Shown here piece after piece: positions 9,439 through 19,714 of a stretch of DNA of 42,435 nucleotides. Below the pieces are notes generated by a model, which made no database searches, was not told the DNA's origin, and worked only from the letters and a program-made list of their open reading frames with translations. The stretch comes from an uncultured Pelagibacteraceae bacterium (GTDB taxonomy: Bacteria; Pseudomonadota; Alphaproteobacteria; Pelagibacterales; Pelagibacteraceae). How positions within the stretch are numbered: position 1 is the stretch's first letter; every line of letters starts with the position of its first letter. The position numbers were made by a program, and so were the translations under genes. The stretch covers positions 1-42,435 of the forward strand of contig CACMMU010000007.1 in the NCBI GenBank assembly GCA_902614835.1. Direction: 5' to 3'.

Positions 9439-10245
9439 ATGAAATTATTTACAAACAAAAAAAAATTACAGAGAGAAATAAAAAATATCAATAATATCAG
9501 TTTTGTTCCAACAATGGGCGCTTTACATAGGGGTCATGAAAGCATAATAAAAAAATCAGTTAGGACATCACGCAAAACAATTGTGAGCATATTTGTTAAT
9601 CCAAAGCAATTTGAGAATAAAAAAGATTTTAACAATTATCCTAAGAATAATAAGGATACAAATTTATTAAAAAAATTAAAAGTTAGTTATTTATATAAGC
9701 CTAGTTATTCAGATATTTTTAAATTTAAAACAAAAAATAAAATTTTTCTTGACCAATTTTCCAAAAAATTATGTGGAAAATATAGGAGAGGTCATTTCAA
9801 AGGTGTTGTAGATGTCGTTAATAGATTGCTTGAAATAATAATGCCTAAAAAAATTTTACTAGGTCAAAAAGATTTTCAACAACTTGTTTTAATTAAAAAA
9901 CATATAATTAAAAATAAAATTAATACTAAGGTAATTTCATGTAAAACCATAAGAGATAAAGATTTTGTAGCTTATTCTTCGAGACTTAAGCGTTTAAACA
10001 ATCACCAAAGATTTAATCTTGTAATGATAATTAATTATTTAAGAGCTTATAAAAGAAATTTACTACTAAAAAAAATAACTCATAATCCAAATAAAATAAA
10101 AAAAAGGTTATTAATATTAGGTGCAAAGAAAGTTGATTATGTTGAAATTCTTAATTTAAAAACTTTAAAAAAACCTAAAAAAAATAAATTTAATTTATTT
10201 TTTGCTTTCTATATAGGCAATGTTAGATTTATAGATAACTTTTAA
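9439..10245 (+). CDS. panC: Pantoate--beta-alanine ligase (divergent)
   Basis: 268 aa; 'SFVPTMGALHRGHESII', 'SIFVNPKQF', 'RRGHFKGVVDVVNRLLEI', 'GQKDFQQL', 'RDKDFVAYSSR'. Confidence 0.9.
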   Translation: MKLFTNKKKLQREIKNINNISFVPTMGALHRGHESIIKKSVRTSRKTIVSIFVNPKQFENKKDFNNYPKNNKDTNLLKKLKVSYLYKPSYSDIFKFKTKNKIFLDQFSKKLCGKYRRGHFKGVVDVVNRLLEIIMPKKILLGQKDFQQLVLIKKHIIKNKINTKVISCKTIRDKDFVAYSSRLKRLNNHQRFNLVMIINYLRAYKRNLLLKKITHNPNKIKKRLLILGAKKVDYVEILNLKTLKKPKKNKFNLFFAFYIGNVRFIDNF

Positions 10246-11621
10246 TTAAGAAAAAATAAGGACCCAATTCCTAGAAAAGACAGGAATCCAATCACATCTG
10301 TAATTGTTGTTACAAAAACACTTGAGGCCAATGCTGGATCAATATTAAATTTTTTTAAAGAAACTGGAACCAAAATACCAAATAGACCTGCTACTATCAT
10401 GTTTAATATCATTGCTACAGCAATTAAAATTGATAAATCCATTTCTTTAAACCAAAACTGAACAACAGCGCCAGCTATAATGGCAAAAATTACTCCATTT
10501 AGTATTCCGATAACAAACTCCTTTGTTACAATTTTAAAAAAATTTCCTGATGAAATTTCTTTTTTTGCAATAGCCCTTATAGTTACAGCCAATGTTTGCA
10601 TGCCTGCGTTACCTCCCATTGAGGCAACGATTGGCATCAATACAGCAAGAGCAACTACTTTCTCTATATCTTCCTGAAAAAATCCAATTACTATAGATGC
10701 AATAATAGCTGTAAATAAATTTAATAATAACCAAGTGAATCTTCTTTTAGTTTTTTTTATAACACCATCTGTAATTTCTTCGTCTCCTACACCTGCTAAT
10801 CTCAAAACATCTTCCTCGGCCTCTTCTTGAACAACTGTAACAACATCGTCAGCTGTTATCATACCAATAAGTTTATTATCTCTATTTACTACACCTGCGG
10901 AAACGAGATTGTAATTTTCAAAAGTTAAACCAACTTCTTCCTTGTCCATATTTACTGAAATTAGAACTGGTATCTCTCTCATTATTGAATTCATTTTAGA
11001 TTCTCTAGGAGTTCTTAAAACTCTCGATGATGGAACAGTACCAATAGGTTTAAAATTTTTATCAACTACAAAAATTTCTAAAAATTCCTCTGGTAATTCT
11101 TTATTTTCTCTTAGATAATCAATTGTTTGGCCTACTGTCCAATCACTGGGTACAGCAGTAAATTCTCTCTGCATTATCCTTGCAGCTGAGTCTTCGGGAT
11201 AACTTAATCCTTCCTCTAAGAGAAATCTATCCTGTGGTGATAATTTATCTAAAACGTTTATCTTTTTTTTCTCTTCTATTTTTTCTAAGATCTGAAGTGC
11301 ATTGTCAGATTCCAATTTGTGCAAAATTTTTGCGATGGACTCTGGTGTTAAAAGAATAAGAACTTCAGATTGAAGGGACTCGTTAAGTTCAACAAAAATC
11401 TCAGGTTCAATTGTAAATGCTTCTATCTCTATAAGCTTGTTTCTTGTATCAGTATCAAGATTTTCTATTAAATCAGCAACATCAGCTGCATGCAAATTTT
11501 CTAATGTTTGATTAATAAATAATACATCTTTTGACTTTATCTTTTCACTAAAAAGATTGATAAAATCTTTATTAAAATCAACATTAACTTTTTGCTTTCC
11601 AATTGATTTGACTAAACTCAT
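10242..11621 (-). CDS. mgtE: Magnesium transporter MgtE
   Basis: 459 aa; MgtE N-domain, CBS-like region, and 'VLMPIVASMGGNAGMQTLAVTIRA' membrane signature. Confidence 0.96.
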   Translation of the reverse strand: MSLVKSIGKQKVNVDFNKDFINLFSEKIKSKDVLFINQTLENLHAADVADLIENLDTDTRNKLIEIEAFTIEPEIFVELNESLQSEVLILLTPESIAKILHKLESDNALQILEKIEEKKKINVLDKLSPQDRFLLEEGLSYPEDSAARIMQREFTAVPSDWTVGQTIDYLRENKELPEEFLEIFVVDKNFKPIGTVPSSRVLRTPRESKMNSIMREIPVLISVNMDKEEVGLTFENYNLVSAGVVNRDNKLIGMITADDVVTVVQEEAEEDVLRLAGVGDEEITDGVIKKTKRRFTWLLLNLFTAIIASIVIGFFQEDIEKVVALAVLMPIVASMGGNAGMQTLAVTIRAIAKKEISSGNFFKIVTKEFVIGILNGVIFAIIAGAVVQFWFKEMDLSILIAVAMILNMIVAGLFGILVPVSLKKFNIDPALASSVFVTTITDVIGFLSFLGIGSLFFLN

Positions 11622-11685
11622 AATTCACCAGTTTGTTTTAATTTTTGAGACTTTTAGTTTATCTAATGATAAAATTCAAATTAAA

Positions 11686-12291
11686 ATGGACATAGAATTT
11701 AAAATTAGCAAAAAACCAGTAAACTATAAGAAAGCACTAGAGTTACTTGAAAAAAGAGTTGATAAAGTAAAAGAAGGAGGACGAGAATTGGTGTGGTTTT
11801 TAGAACATCCGATAACCTACACGGCTGGAATCAGGTCCTTAAACGAAGAAATATTAGACAAATCTATTAAAATAATAAGAACTAATCGTGGTGGTAAAAT
11901 AACGCTTCACAATCCTGGGCAACAAATAGTTTATTTTGTAATTAATTTAAATAGAAGAAAGAAAGATATTAGAAATTTAGTACTACAAATCGAAAATACA
12001 ATTATAAAATTTTTAAAATTATATAAAATAAATTCTTATGCTGACAAAAAAAATATAGGCGTATGGGTTAAAAAAAGAAAGATTGCGGCCATTGGTATAA
12101 GAGTTTCTCGTTGGGTAGCTTATCACGGTTTCTGTATAAATATAAAAAATAACCTTAAAGATTATAAAAAAATTAATCCATGTGGACTTGACAATAGAAA
12201 GGTAACTTCCCTAAAGAATGAAAATAAAACCCCAATTAGAATAAAAAAAAATCTTAAAAGAATATTTCTTAATCAACTTTTAAAAGTTTAA
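11686..12291 (+). CDS. lipB: Octanoyl-(acyl carrier protein):protein octanoyltransferase
   Basis: 'LVWFLEHPITYTAGIRS', 'TNRGGKITLHNPGQQIVYFVINL', 'KIAAIGIRVSRWVAYHGFCIN'. Start trimmed from ORF start 11557 to M44 (11686) because the upstream part overlaps the mgtE start. Confidence 0.93.
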   Translation: MDIEFKISKKPVNYKKALELLEKRVDKVKEGGRELVWFLEHPITYTAGIRSLNEEILDKSIKIIRTNRGGKITLHNPGQQIVYFVINLNRRKKDIRNLVLQIENTIIKFLKLYKINSYADKKNIGVWVKKRKIAAIGIRVSRWVAYHGFCINIKNNLKDYKKINPCGLDNRKVTSLKNENKTPIRIKKNLKRIFLNQLLKV

Positions 12292-13189
12292 AATTTTTTT
12301 TAATAAACTGATCAAATTCATTGCCATATTCTGCTTCAAAATTGTACTTAATGTTATTTATCATAAATTTAATTTTGTATGCATGAAGCATTAAGTTTTT
12401 AAATTTATATTCTTTATTTTTTTTAATTACTGAATATTTTTCATCTCCAACTATTGAATTACCTATATTAAATAATTGTTTTCTAATCTGGTGCTTTCTT
12501 CCTGTAATGGGTTTTAATTCTAGTAAAGAATAATTAGAATTACTTTTTAATATTTTCAAGTGTGAAATTGCTTTTTGAACTACTTTTTTATTTTTTTCAT
12601 AAATTGTAAGATTATCCTGAAGTAAATTAATATCTTTTTTAACTTCGCCATGCGATATCGCTAGATATGTCTTGTGAATTTTTCTAATCCTAAAAAGCGA
12701 GGTAAATAATTGTGCGTATTCTCTATTTTTAGCTACAATCATAACACCTGAAGTTTCCTTATCTAACCTATGAACAACAAAAGGTTTTGAGTTTTCAAAA
12801 TATTTTGTGTTCTTTAAAATATCGATTATATTTCTAAAAGATTTAGTTCCACCCTGAACTGGTATCCCAGCTGGTTTATTGATTACAATAAAATTATCAT
12901 TATTTTCGATTATAAATTTGTCATATTTGTCTTTTTCTTTCTCAGAAGGTTTGTACTTATTATTTTTTGATTTAGGTTTTAATTTTAAATTATCAATTCC
13001 ATATAACTCTATAATATCATTAGATTGGACTCTGTAGGATGTTTTGACTTTTTTTTTATTGATCTTTACCTTTTTTTTCCTGATCAACTTCTCTATTAAT
13101 GATTGAGGAACATCTTGAACATTGTGTTTGAACCATTTATCAAAACGGGTATTATGATAGTCTTTGTTGACTATAAACTTTTTAAACAT
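12269..13189 (-). CDS. rluC: RluC/RluD-family 23S rRNA pseudouridine synthase
   Basis: 306 aa; N-terminal S4-like region, 'PFVVHRLDKETSGVMIVAKN', 'KPITGRKHQIRKQL'. Confidence 0.9.
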   Translation of the reverse strand: MFKKFIVNKDYHNTRFDKWFKHNVQDVPQSLIEKLIRKKKVKINKKKVKTSYRVQSNDIIELYGIDNLKLKPKSKNNKYKPSEKEKDKYDKFIIENNDNFIVINKPAGIPVQGGTKSFRNIIDILKNTKYFENSKPFVVHRLDKETSGVMIVAKNREYAQLFTSLFRIRKIHKTYLAISHGEVKKDINLLQDNLTIYEKNKKVVQKAISHLKILKSNSNYSLLELKPITGRKHQIRKQLFNIGNSIVGDEKYSVIKKNKEYKFKNLMLHAYKIKFMINNIKYNFEAEYGNEFDQFIKKNFKLLKVD

Positions 13190-13207
13190 TTAAAAACTAA
13201 TTATATA

Positions 13208-13651
13208 TTATTTGGTAGCAGTTTTTGGAAGTGTTTCTTTATCTTTTTTTGATGCTTCTACTTTTTTAGGTTTATCAACTTTTCTCGCATTAGGGTCTCT
13301 GTCGACCAATTCAATTACTGCCATCGGAGCATCATCCCCAGTTCTAAATCCAGCTTTGAGAACTCTGGAATACCCACCTTTTCTATTCGCATATCTTTTT
13401 GATAAATTTTCATAAATTTTTTTAACAGAATTTTTGTCCTGTAATTTAGAAAAGAGATCTTTTTTTTTATTTAAGTCGGCTTTTTTTCCCAAAGTTATAA
13501 GTTTATCGATTTTGGGTTTTAGCTCTTTTGCTTTAGGAAGAGTGGTAATAATTTGTTCATATTTAATTAATGAATTGAGCATATTTTGAAACAGAGCTTT
13601 TCTGTGTTCACCAGTTTTATTTAGCTTTCTATAACCCATTTTATGTCTCAT
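13208..13651 (-). CDS. rplQ: 50S ribosomal protein L17
   Basis: '[29 protein letters not shown]'. Confidence 0.98.
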   Translation of the reverse strand: MRHKMGYRKLNKTGEHRKALFQNMLNSLIKYEQIITTLPKAKELKPKIDKLITLGKKADLNKKKDLFSKLQDKNSVKKIYENLSKRYANRKGGYSRVLKAGFRTGDDAPMAVIELVDRDPNARKVDKPKKVEASKKDKETLPKTATK

Positions 13652-13652
13652 A

Positions 13653-14684
13653 TTAATATGTGCTTTCTTCTAATTTTTTTGATAACTCTGCAATATTGTC
13701 AGGGGGCCAGTTAGGTATTTCCATGCCAAGATATAAAGACATCGAACTTAATACTTCTTTAATTTCATTCAAAGACTTTCTTCCGAAGTTTGGAGTTCTA
13801 AGCATTTCAGGCTCGGTTTTTTGAACAAGATCACCGATATAAATAATATTATCATTTTTTAGACAATTCATTGACCTTACAGAAAGTTCAAGTTCCTCGA
13901 CTTTCTTAAGAAGATTTTTATTAAATTCAGGCTCTATAGGAGTTTTTTGTTTAGGCACTTCTTTAGGATCCTCAAAATTTACAAACATTGAGAGTTGATC
14001 TTGAAAAATTCTTGCAGCAAAGGCTACTGAGTCCTCGGCTGGAACAGTTCCATTTGTTTCTACTTCCATAACAAGCTTATCGTAATCTAATGCCGCTCCT
14101 TCTCTGGTCGTGTCTATTTTATAAGAAACTCTTTTAACAGGACTAAATAGAGAATCGATTGCGATCATTCCTAGTGGCGTTTCTTCAGATTTATTTTTTT
14201 GGGCTAAAACATAACCTCTCCCTGTACTTACAATCAGCTCCATATGAAACTTAGTTTTTTCGTCTAAGTTACAAATTGTTTGATCCGGATTTATAATTTC
14301 AACATCTGAAACTAAAGATATATCTTTTGCTTTAACTTCCTTGGGTCCTACAGCATCGAGAATTATTTTTTTGGGTCCCTCTGAGGATAATTTTATAGCT
14401 AGATTTTTTACGTTAAGAACAATGTCTGTTACATCTTCCCTAACTCCTTTTATTGATGAAAATTCATGCAAAACTCCATCAATTTGTATAGCTGTAACTG
14501 CTGCACCTTGAATTGATGAAAGTAATATTCTTCTTAATGAATTTCCTAATGTTTGAGCAAAACCCTTTTCTAAGGGTTCCGCAATAACTTTTGCTATTGA
14601 TTTATCATCGTTGCTTGTGATTTGAAGCTTTGATGGTTTGATAAGCGCCTTCCAGTTTTTATCAAAAATTCCAGTACTTTCCAT
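13653..14684 (-). CDS. rpoA: DNA-directed RNA polymerase subunit alpha
   Basis: 343 aa; '[29 protein letters not shown]', C-terminal '[15 protein letters not shown]...[18 protein letters not shown]'. Confidence 0.99.
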   Translation of the reverse strand: MESTGIFDKNWKALIKPSKLQITSNDDKSIAKVIAEPLEKGFAQTLGNSLRRILLSSIQGAAVTAIQIDGVLHEFSSIKGVREDVTDIVLNVKNLAIKLSSEGPKKIILDAVGPKEVKAKDISLVSDVEIINPDQTICNLDEKTKFHMELIVSTGRGYVLAQKNKSEETPLGMIAIDSLFSPVKRVSYKIDTTREGAALDYDKLVMEVETNGTVPAEDSVAFAARIFQDQLSMFVNFEDPKEVPKQKTPIEPEFNKNLLKKVEELELSVRSMNCLKNDNIIYIGDLVQKTEPEMLRTPNFGRKSLNEIKEVLSSMSLYLGMEIPNWPPDNIAELSKKLEESTY

Positions 14685-15122
14685 TTATACTCTCCTTTTT
14701 TTTGGCGGTCTTGCGCCATTATGTGGCATCGGTGTTGTATCTTTTATAGAAATAATTTTAAAACCACGTGACTGTAAAGCTCTTAGTGCAGTTTCTCTAC
14801 CTGATCCAGGACCTTTAACTTGAACGGACAATGTTCTTAAGCCTTGCTCATAAGCTTTTTCGCCAGCATTATCTGCTGCGACTTGTGCAGCATATGGCGT
14901 AGATTTTCTTGATCCTTTAAAACCTTTTGAACCAGCAGAAGACCAGGCAATAACATTGCCATTCTCATCAGCTATCGAAACTATTGTGTTATTAAAAGTA
15001 GATTTAACAAAAGCAATACCTGAAGTTATATTTTTTTTAACTTTAACTTTTTTTTTAACTTTTGGTTTTACAATTTTTTCTTCTTTTTTTTCTTCTTTTT
15101 TTTTTTCAGTATTTTTATTCAT
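14685..15122 (-). CDS. rpsK: 30S ribosomal protein S11 with Lys/Glu-rich N-terminal extension
   Basis: '[19 protein letters not shown]...[15 protein letters not shown]'. Confidence 0.98.
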   Translation of the reverse strand: MNKNTEKKKEEKKEEKIVKPKVKKKVKVKKNITSGIAFVKSTFNNTIVSIADENGNVIAWSSAGSKGFKGSRKSTPYAAQVAADNAGEKAYEQGLRTLSVQVKGPGSGRETALRALQSRGFKIISIKDTTPMPHNGARPPKKRRV

Positions 15123-15133
15123 TACACTTTTTG

Positions 15134-15517
15134 TTATTTTTTAAGTGGTGTTAATTTTTTACCAGCTATAGCTATTGCTTTCCCTTTTCTAGTTCGTGCA
15201 TTACAATGAGTTCTTTGACCTCTAACTGGTAATTTTTTTTTATGTCTTGAACCTCTGTACGAAGCGAGGTCAACTAATCTTTTTATATTCATGGAAACCT
15301 CACGTCTAAGATCTCCTTCGACTTTATAATTTTGATCTATATATTCTCTAATTTTTAAAACTTCATCGTCTGACAAAGTGTTAACTCTTTTATTTATTGG
15401 TATATTTAGTTTTTTACAAATAATCTTTGAATTAAAGTCTCCAATTCCATGGATATAAGTCAATGCTATGTGGACAACTTTATCTTGTGGTATATTAACA
15501 CCTGCTATTCGAGCCAT
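15134..15517 (-). CDS. rpsM: 30S ribosomal protein S13
   Basis: '[26 protein letters not shown]...[14 protein letters not shown]'. Confidence 0.98.
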   Translation of the reverse strand: MARIAGVNIPQDKVVHIALTYIHGIGDFNSKIICKKLNIPINKRVNTLSDDEVLKIREYIDQNYKVEGDLRREVSMNIKRLVDLASYRGSRHKKKLPVRGQRTHCNARTRKGKAIAIAGKKLTPLKK

Positions 15518-15565
15518 ATTATAAGATTTTTTAAATTAGTATTTATATGTTCATATTCCTTAAAG

Positions 15566-16138
15566 TCAACCCTTGATAGTGTCAATTAAGCCGCTAATTT
15601 CACTATTAATTTCAGATATTCCTGTTTCTCCGTTTACAACTTTGAGTAAATTGCTTTGCTTGTAATAATCCAGAACTGATTCAGAGGATTTTTCATAAGT
15701 TTTATATCTTTTAATTGCTATTTCTTCATTATCATCAGCTCTATTTTCCTGAGTCTGTCTTTGTAAAATTCTTTTTTTTACTGTTTCTAAACTAACAGAC
15801 AGTTTTAAAACTATATCTATTTTTTGTTTATATTTTTTTAATACATCATCTAAGTTCATTGCTTGAATTAAAGTTCTTGGATATCCATCGAAGATAATTT
15901 TATTTTTAAAAGTATCATTAGAAATAAATTTCTCAATTAAATTACTAACTATTTTATCTGAAACCAATTCACCAGAATTAATAATTGATGAAATTTCAGA
16001 TCCTAATTTTGTTTTATTTTTAATTTCTTTGCGTAAAAGATCACCTGTTGATAATTGATGTAGATTATATTTATTAACAATAAATTTTGATTGGGTGCCT
16101 TTACCTGCACCTGGTGGTCCAAAAATTACTATATTCAT
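15566..16138 (-). CDS. adk: Adenylate kinase
   Basis: 190 aa; 'MNIVIFGPPGAGKGTQSKFI', 'IIFDGYPRTLIQA'; lies between secY and rpsM. Confidence 0.97.
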   Translation of the reverse strand: MNIVIFGPPGAGKGTQSKFIVNKYNLHQLSTGDLLRKEIKNKTKLGSEISSIINSGELVSDKIVSNLIEKFISNDTFKNKIIFDGYPRTLIQAMNLDDVLKKYKQKIDIVLKLSVSLETVKKRILQRQTQENRADDNEEIAIKRYKTYEKSSESVLDYYKQSNLLKVVNGETGISEINSEISGLIDTIKG

Positions 16139-16143
16139 AAGTA

Positions 16144-17445
16144 TTACTTGTTAAACTTTGCCTTTTTTATTAAGGATTCATACTGAGAACTCATCATTCT
16201 TGTTTGAACCTGTGAAACAGTATCCATAGCAACAACAACGACTATTAAAACTGAAGTTCCACCAAGATAAAAAGGTATTGGGTATTTTGCTATTAAAAAT
16301 TCAGGCATTAAACAAACTAAAGTAAGATAACTTGCTCCAATAGTTGTTAATCTTGTTAAAATAGTCTGGATGAATTCTGCGGTTCTTTCTCCCGGTCTAA
16401 TTCCAGGTACATAACCACCATACTTTCTTAAATTTTCAGCAGTCTCCTTGGGGTTAAAAACTATCGAGGTATAGAAAAATGAAAAAAATATAATTCCAAA
16501 AGCATAAAGTAGCATGTATAAAGGTTTGCCTTGGGAAAATAAAGAAGAGATATTCATAAACAATTCAGAGTCCGATAAACCAAAGTTTGAAAAAGTTATA
16601 GGAAGCAATAATAAAGCTGAAGCAAAAATAGCAGGAATTACCCCTGCAGTATTAATTTTTAAAGGCAAATGAGACGACTGACCACCGTAAATTTTATTTC
16701 CCATTTGTCTTTTTGGATAATTTATTAAAATTTTTCTCATTGCTCTTTCTACAAAAACTATAAACATTACCGTTACAATAATTAAAATAAAAATTCCTAT
16801 AATCATACCTGGTGATAGAGCGCCTGTTCTTCCGAGTTCAAATGTTGAAGCCAAAGCTCTTGGGATTTCCGCAACGATCCCAGAAAATATTATCAATGAA
16901 ATTCCATTACCAATTCCTCTAGAAGTAATTTGTTCTCCTAGCCACATTAAGAAAGTTGTTCCCGCCACTAATGAAATCGTAGTCATGATTTTAAAATAGA
17001 TACCGGGAGATATTACTAAATTTCCAGCGTTTTCTAATCCTACAGCAACACCGTAACCTTGAAGAGTAGCAATTAATACCGTTCCATACCTTGTTATTTG
17101 AGTAATTTTTTTACGTCCTATCTCACCTTGTTCTTTTAGATTTTTAAAATAATCAGATACACCAGTTAAGAGTTGAACAATAATTGATGAAGAAATGTAG
17201 GGCATTATACCTAAAGCAAAAATAGCCATTCTGCTAACAGCTCCACCTGAGAATACATTAAACATTCCTAGAAGACCTTTTTGTGTTGATGCCATCATTT
17301 CCTGAAGGGCAAATGGGTCTATGCCGGCAAGCGGTATAAATGTTCCTAATCTATAAATACATAAAATAAAAACTGTGAAAAGAATTCTGTTTCTTAAATC
17401 ATTAGATTTAGGAGAAGTATTTGGGGATAAATCTTCAGTTGCCAT
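16144..17445 (-). CDS. secY: Preprotein translocase subunit SecY
   Basis: 433 aa; 'RILFTVFILCIYRLGTFIPLAGID', 'GVIPAIFASALLLLP', 'PGIRPGERTAEFI'. Confidence 0.98.
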   Translation of the reverse strand: MATEDLSPNTSPKSNDLRNRILFTVFILCIYRLGTFIPLAGIDPFALQEMMASTQKGLLGMFNVFSGGAVSRMAIFALGIMPYISSSIIVQLLTGVSDYFKNLKEQGEIGRKKITQITRYGTVLIATLQGYGVAVGLENAGNLVISPGIYFKIMTTISLVAGTTFLMWLGEQITSRGIGNGISLIIFSGIVAEIPRALASTFELGRTGALSPGMIIGIFILIIVTVMFIVFVERAMRKILINYPKRQMGNKIYGGQSSHLPLKINTAGVIPAIFASALLLLPITFSNFGLSDSELFMNISSLFSQGKPLYMLLYAFGIIFFSFFYTSIVFNPKETAENLRKYGGYVPGIRPGERTAEFIQTILTRLTTIGASYLTLVCLMPEFLIAKYPIPFYLGGTSVLIVVVVAMDTVSQVQTRMMSSQYESLIKKAKFNK

Positions 17446-17454
17446 ATATTAGAA

Positions 17455-17916
17455 TTATTTTTTTTTATTTTGTAAAATATTAATAGAGCCCCCTGCCTTC
17501 TCAATTTTTGATTTGGCAGATTTTGACACATAGTTAGTGCTTATTTTAATTTTTTCTTTAACTTCGCCATTACCTAAGATTTTTAAAATGTTTAAATTTT
17601 TTCTAATAAGTTTTTTTTCTTTTAGATTTTTTATATTTACTTCTTCACTGGTGTTAATTTTTTTTGCTTTAATAAAGTTTTGTATATCTGATAAATTTAT
17701 TATTGCCATATATCTCTTATTGAAACTCTTAAAACCTCTTTTTGGTAATCTTCTATAAAGAGGCATTTGACCTCCTTCGAAGCTTTTGATAGCAACTCCT
17801 GATCTTGATTTTTGTCCCTTGACACCTCTCCCACCAGTTTTGCCTTTTCCAGACCCTATTCCTCTACCAACCCTGATTTTTGAAAAATTTGTTTTTACTA
17901 AATTATTTAACTTCAT
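17455..17916 (-). CDS. rplO: 50S ribosomal protein L15
   Basis: '[25 protein letters not shown]...[17 protein letters not shown]'. Confidence 0.98.
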   Translation of the reverse strand: MKLNNLVKTNFSKIRVGRGIGSGKGKTGGRGVKGQKSRSGVAIKSFEGGQMPLYRRLPKRGFKSFNKRYMAIINLSDIQNFIKAKKINTSEEVNIKNLKEKKLIRKNLNILKILGNGEVKEKIKISTNYVSKSAKSKIEKAGGSINILQNKKK

Positions 17917-18419
17917 TTTGTTTCTCTTTTTCTTATTATCTCAGAAATTGTTTTGCCTCTTAATGCTGAGAGATATTTTGGTGAACTTTGACTTTTTAAA
18001 CCAGATATTAGAGCTTTTAAAACATTATGTGGGTTTGCTGAACCTAAAGATTTAGCTACTACATCTTGAATGCCTAACGCCTCACAAACAGCTCTTACTG
18101 CGCCGCCTGCTATAATACCGGTTCCAGTTGGTGCTGACCTCATCAAAACTTTACCAGATCCATTTTTTGAATAGATGTCGTGATGCAAGGTCCTTCCATC
18201 CTTCAATGGTATCTTAATCATGCTTTTTTTAGCCATCTCTGTTGCTTTTTTAATTGCGTCTGGAACTTGCTTTGACTTTCCCTTTCCAATACCAATTGAT
18301 CCTTTTTTATCCCCAACTACAACAAGTGCTGCAAAACCAAAACGTCTTCCACCCTTTACTACCTTGGTAATTCTATTAATTGCAACAAGTTTTTCTATAA
18401 AGCCGTTATCTTTCATCAA
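17913..18419 (-). CDS. rpsE: 30S ribosomal protein S5
   Basis: '[27 protein letters not shown]...[25 protein letters not shown]'. Confidence 0.98.
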   Translation of the reverse strand: MMKDNGFIEKLVAINRITKVVKGGRRFGFAALVVVGDKKGSIGIGKGKSKQVPDAIKKATEMAKKSMIKIPLKDGRTLHHDIYSKNGSGKVLMRSAPTGTGIIAGGAVRAVCEALGIQDVVAKSLGSANPHNVLKALISGLKSQSSPKYLSALRGKTISEIIRKRETK

Positions 18420-18766
18420 AAATTTAAACCATTCTTTCTAAGTGCATCAGCTAATGACTTAATTCTTCCGTGAAATTTGAAGCCACCTCTGTCAAAATAT
18501 ACTTTTGTAATCTTTTTTTCTGCTGCTCTTTTTGCTAAAGTTTCACCTATAATTTTTGACATCTCCATTTTTTTAACTTTATTTTCTCTCATTTTTTTTT
18601 CATTAGAGGAAGCCGATACTATTGTCTTGTTTGCGATATCGTCAATAATTTGAGCAGAGATATTGTTAAGTGATTTAGATACAGTTATTCTGTATCTATC
18701 TTGATTTATCTTTTTCAGTTTTTTTCTATTTCTTAAAGTTCTTTTTGTAAATAAATCGGTTTTCAT
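18416..18766 (-). CDS. rplR: 50S ribosomal protein L18
   Basis: '[20 protein letters not shown]...[29 protein letters not shown]'. Confidence 0.97.
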   Translation of the reverse strand: MKTDLFTKRTLRNRKKLKKINQDRYRITVSKSLNNISAQIIDDIANKTIVSASSNEKKMRENKVKKMEMSKIIGETLAKRAAEKKITKVYFDRGGFKFHGRIKSLADALRKNGLNF

Positions 18767-18768
18767 AT

Positions 18769-19308
18769 TTATTTTTTCTTTCCTTCTTTTCTTATAATAT
18801 ATTGATCTTTTTCTTTTATACCTTTTGCTTTATATGGTTCTACTGGTTTAAGGGATTTTATTTCAGATGCTACTTTTGAAACTAAGGATTTATCTGTACC
18901 TGCAATATTTATTTTAGTTTGTTTTTCAATTTTAATATTTATTCCTTTTGGAACTTTATAAATCGCCTCATGACTAAAGCCCAATTTTAATTTTAATTCA
19001 TCTCCTTGTTGGGCCACTTTAAATCCTACTCCGCTCAATTCTAGATTTTTTTCATGTCCCTTCGTTACTCCAAAAATCGCATTATTTATTAAGCTTCTGT
19101 AGGTTCCCCACATAGCCGAAGAACTTTTGTCTTTTTTAAGAGGTGATATCATAAACTCATTTTTATCATTAACTTTTGAGGAAAAAACTTTTTCATTAAA
19201 AAGTATCTTTTCAGTACCTTTAGGTCCAGTAACCGTAACAGAATTTCCTTGTATAGCTACTTTTGAATCTTTTGGGACAGATATTATTTTTTTTCCAAGT
19301 TTTGACAT
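18769..19308 (-). CDS. rplF: 50S ribosomal protein L6
   Basis: 'MSKLGKKIISVP...LELSGVGFKVAQQGDELKLKLGFSH...PYKAKGIK'. Confidence 0.98.
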   Translation of the reverse strand: MSKLGKKIISVPKDSKVAIQGNSVTVTGPKGTEKILFNEKVFSSKVNDKNEFMISPLKKDKSSSAMWGTYRSLINNAIFGVTKGHEKNLELSGVGFKVAQQGDELKLKLGFSHEAIYKVPKGINIKIEKQTKINIAGTDKSLVSKVASEIKSLKPVEPYKAKGIKEKDQYIIRKEGKKK

Positions 19309-19706
19309 TAAAATACCCTACAAATTATTTCCCCACCTAAATTATTTTTAATAGCATCGGAATCAGACATAACACCTTTGCTTGTTGATAAAATTGCTAA
19401 ACCTAAGCCATTTTTAATTTTAGGAATGCTAATTGCTCTGGAATAAACTCTTCTTCCAGGTTTGGAAACTCTTTTGATTTCTTTTATTACAGGCTCTCCC
19501 TCGTAATATTTTAAAACCACTAGAATAGATTTAATTTTGTCTTTATTTTCATCTAGATAAAAATCAATAATATAACCCTCTTTTTTTAAAACTTCTAAAA
19601 TTTTAATTCTAAAGTTTGAAAATGGTATATTAATTTTATTCAAAGAACGCATTTGTCCATTTCTTATTCTTGTCAACATATCTCCAATTGGATCAACTAA
19701 ATTCAT
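19308..19706 (-). CDS. rpsH: 30S ribosomal protein S8
   Basis: 'DPIGDMLTRIRNGQ...ISKPGRRVYS-like SKPGRRVYSRAISIPKIKNGLGLAILSTSKGVMSD'. Confidence 0.98.
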   Translation of the reverse strand: MNLVDPIGDMLTRIRNGQMRSLNKINIPFSNFRIKILEVLKKEGYIIDFYLDENKDKIKSILVVLKYYEGEPVIKEIKRVSKPGRRVYSRAISIPKIKNGLGLAILSTSKGVMSDSDAIKNNLGGEIICRVF

Positions 19707-19714
19707 ATTTCTCC

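Noticed and set aside
15518-15565. Possible missing rpmJ (L36) between secY and rpsM
   Set aside because: In alphaproteobacteria adk normally occupies this position and rpmJ is located elsewhere, so its absence here is expected.
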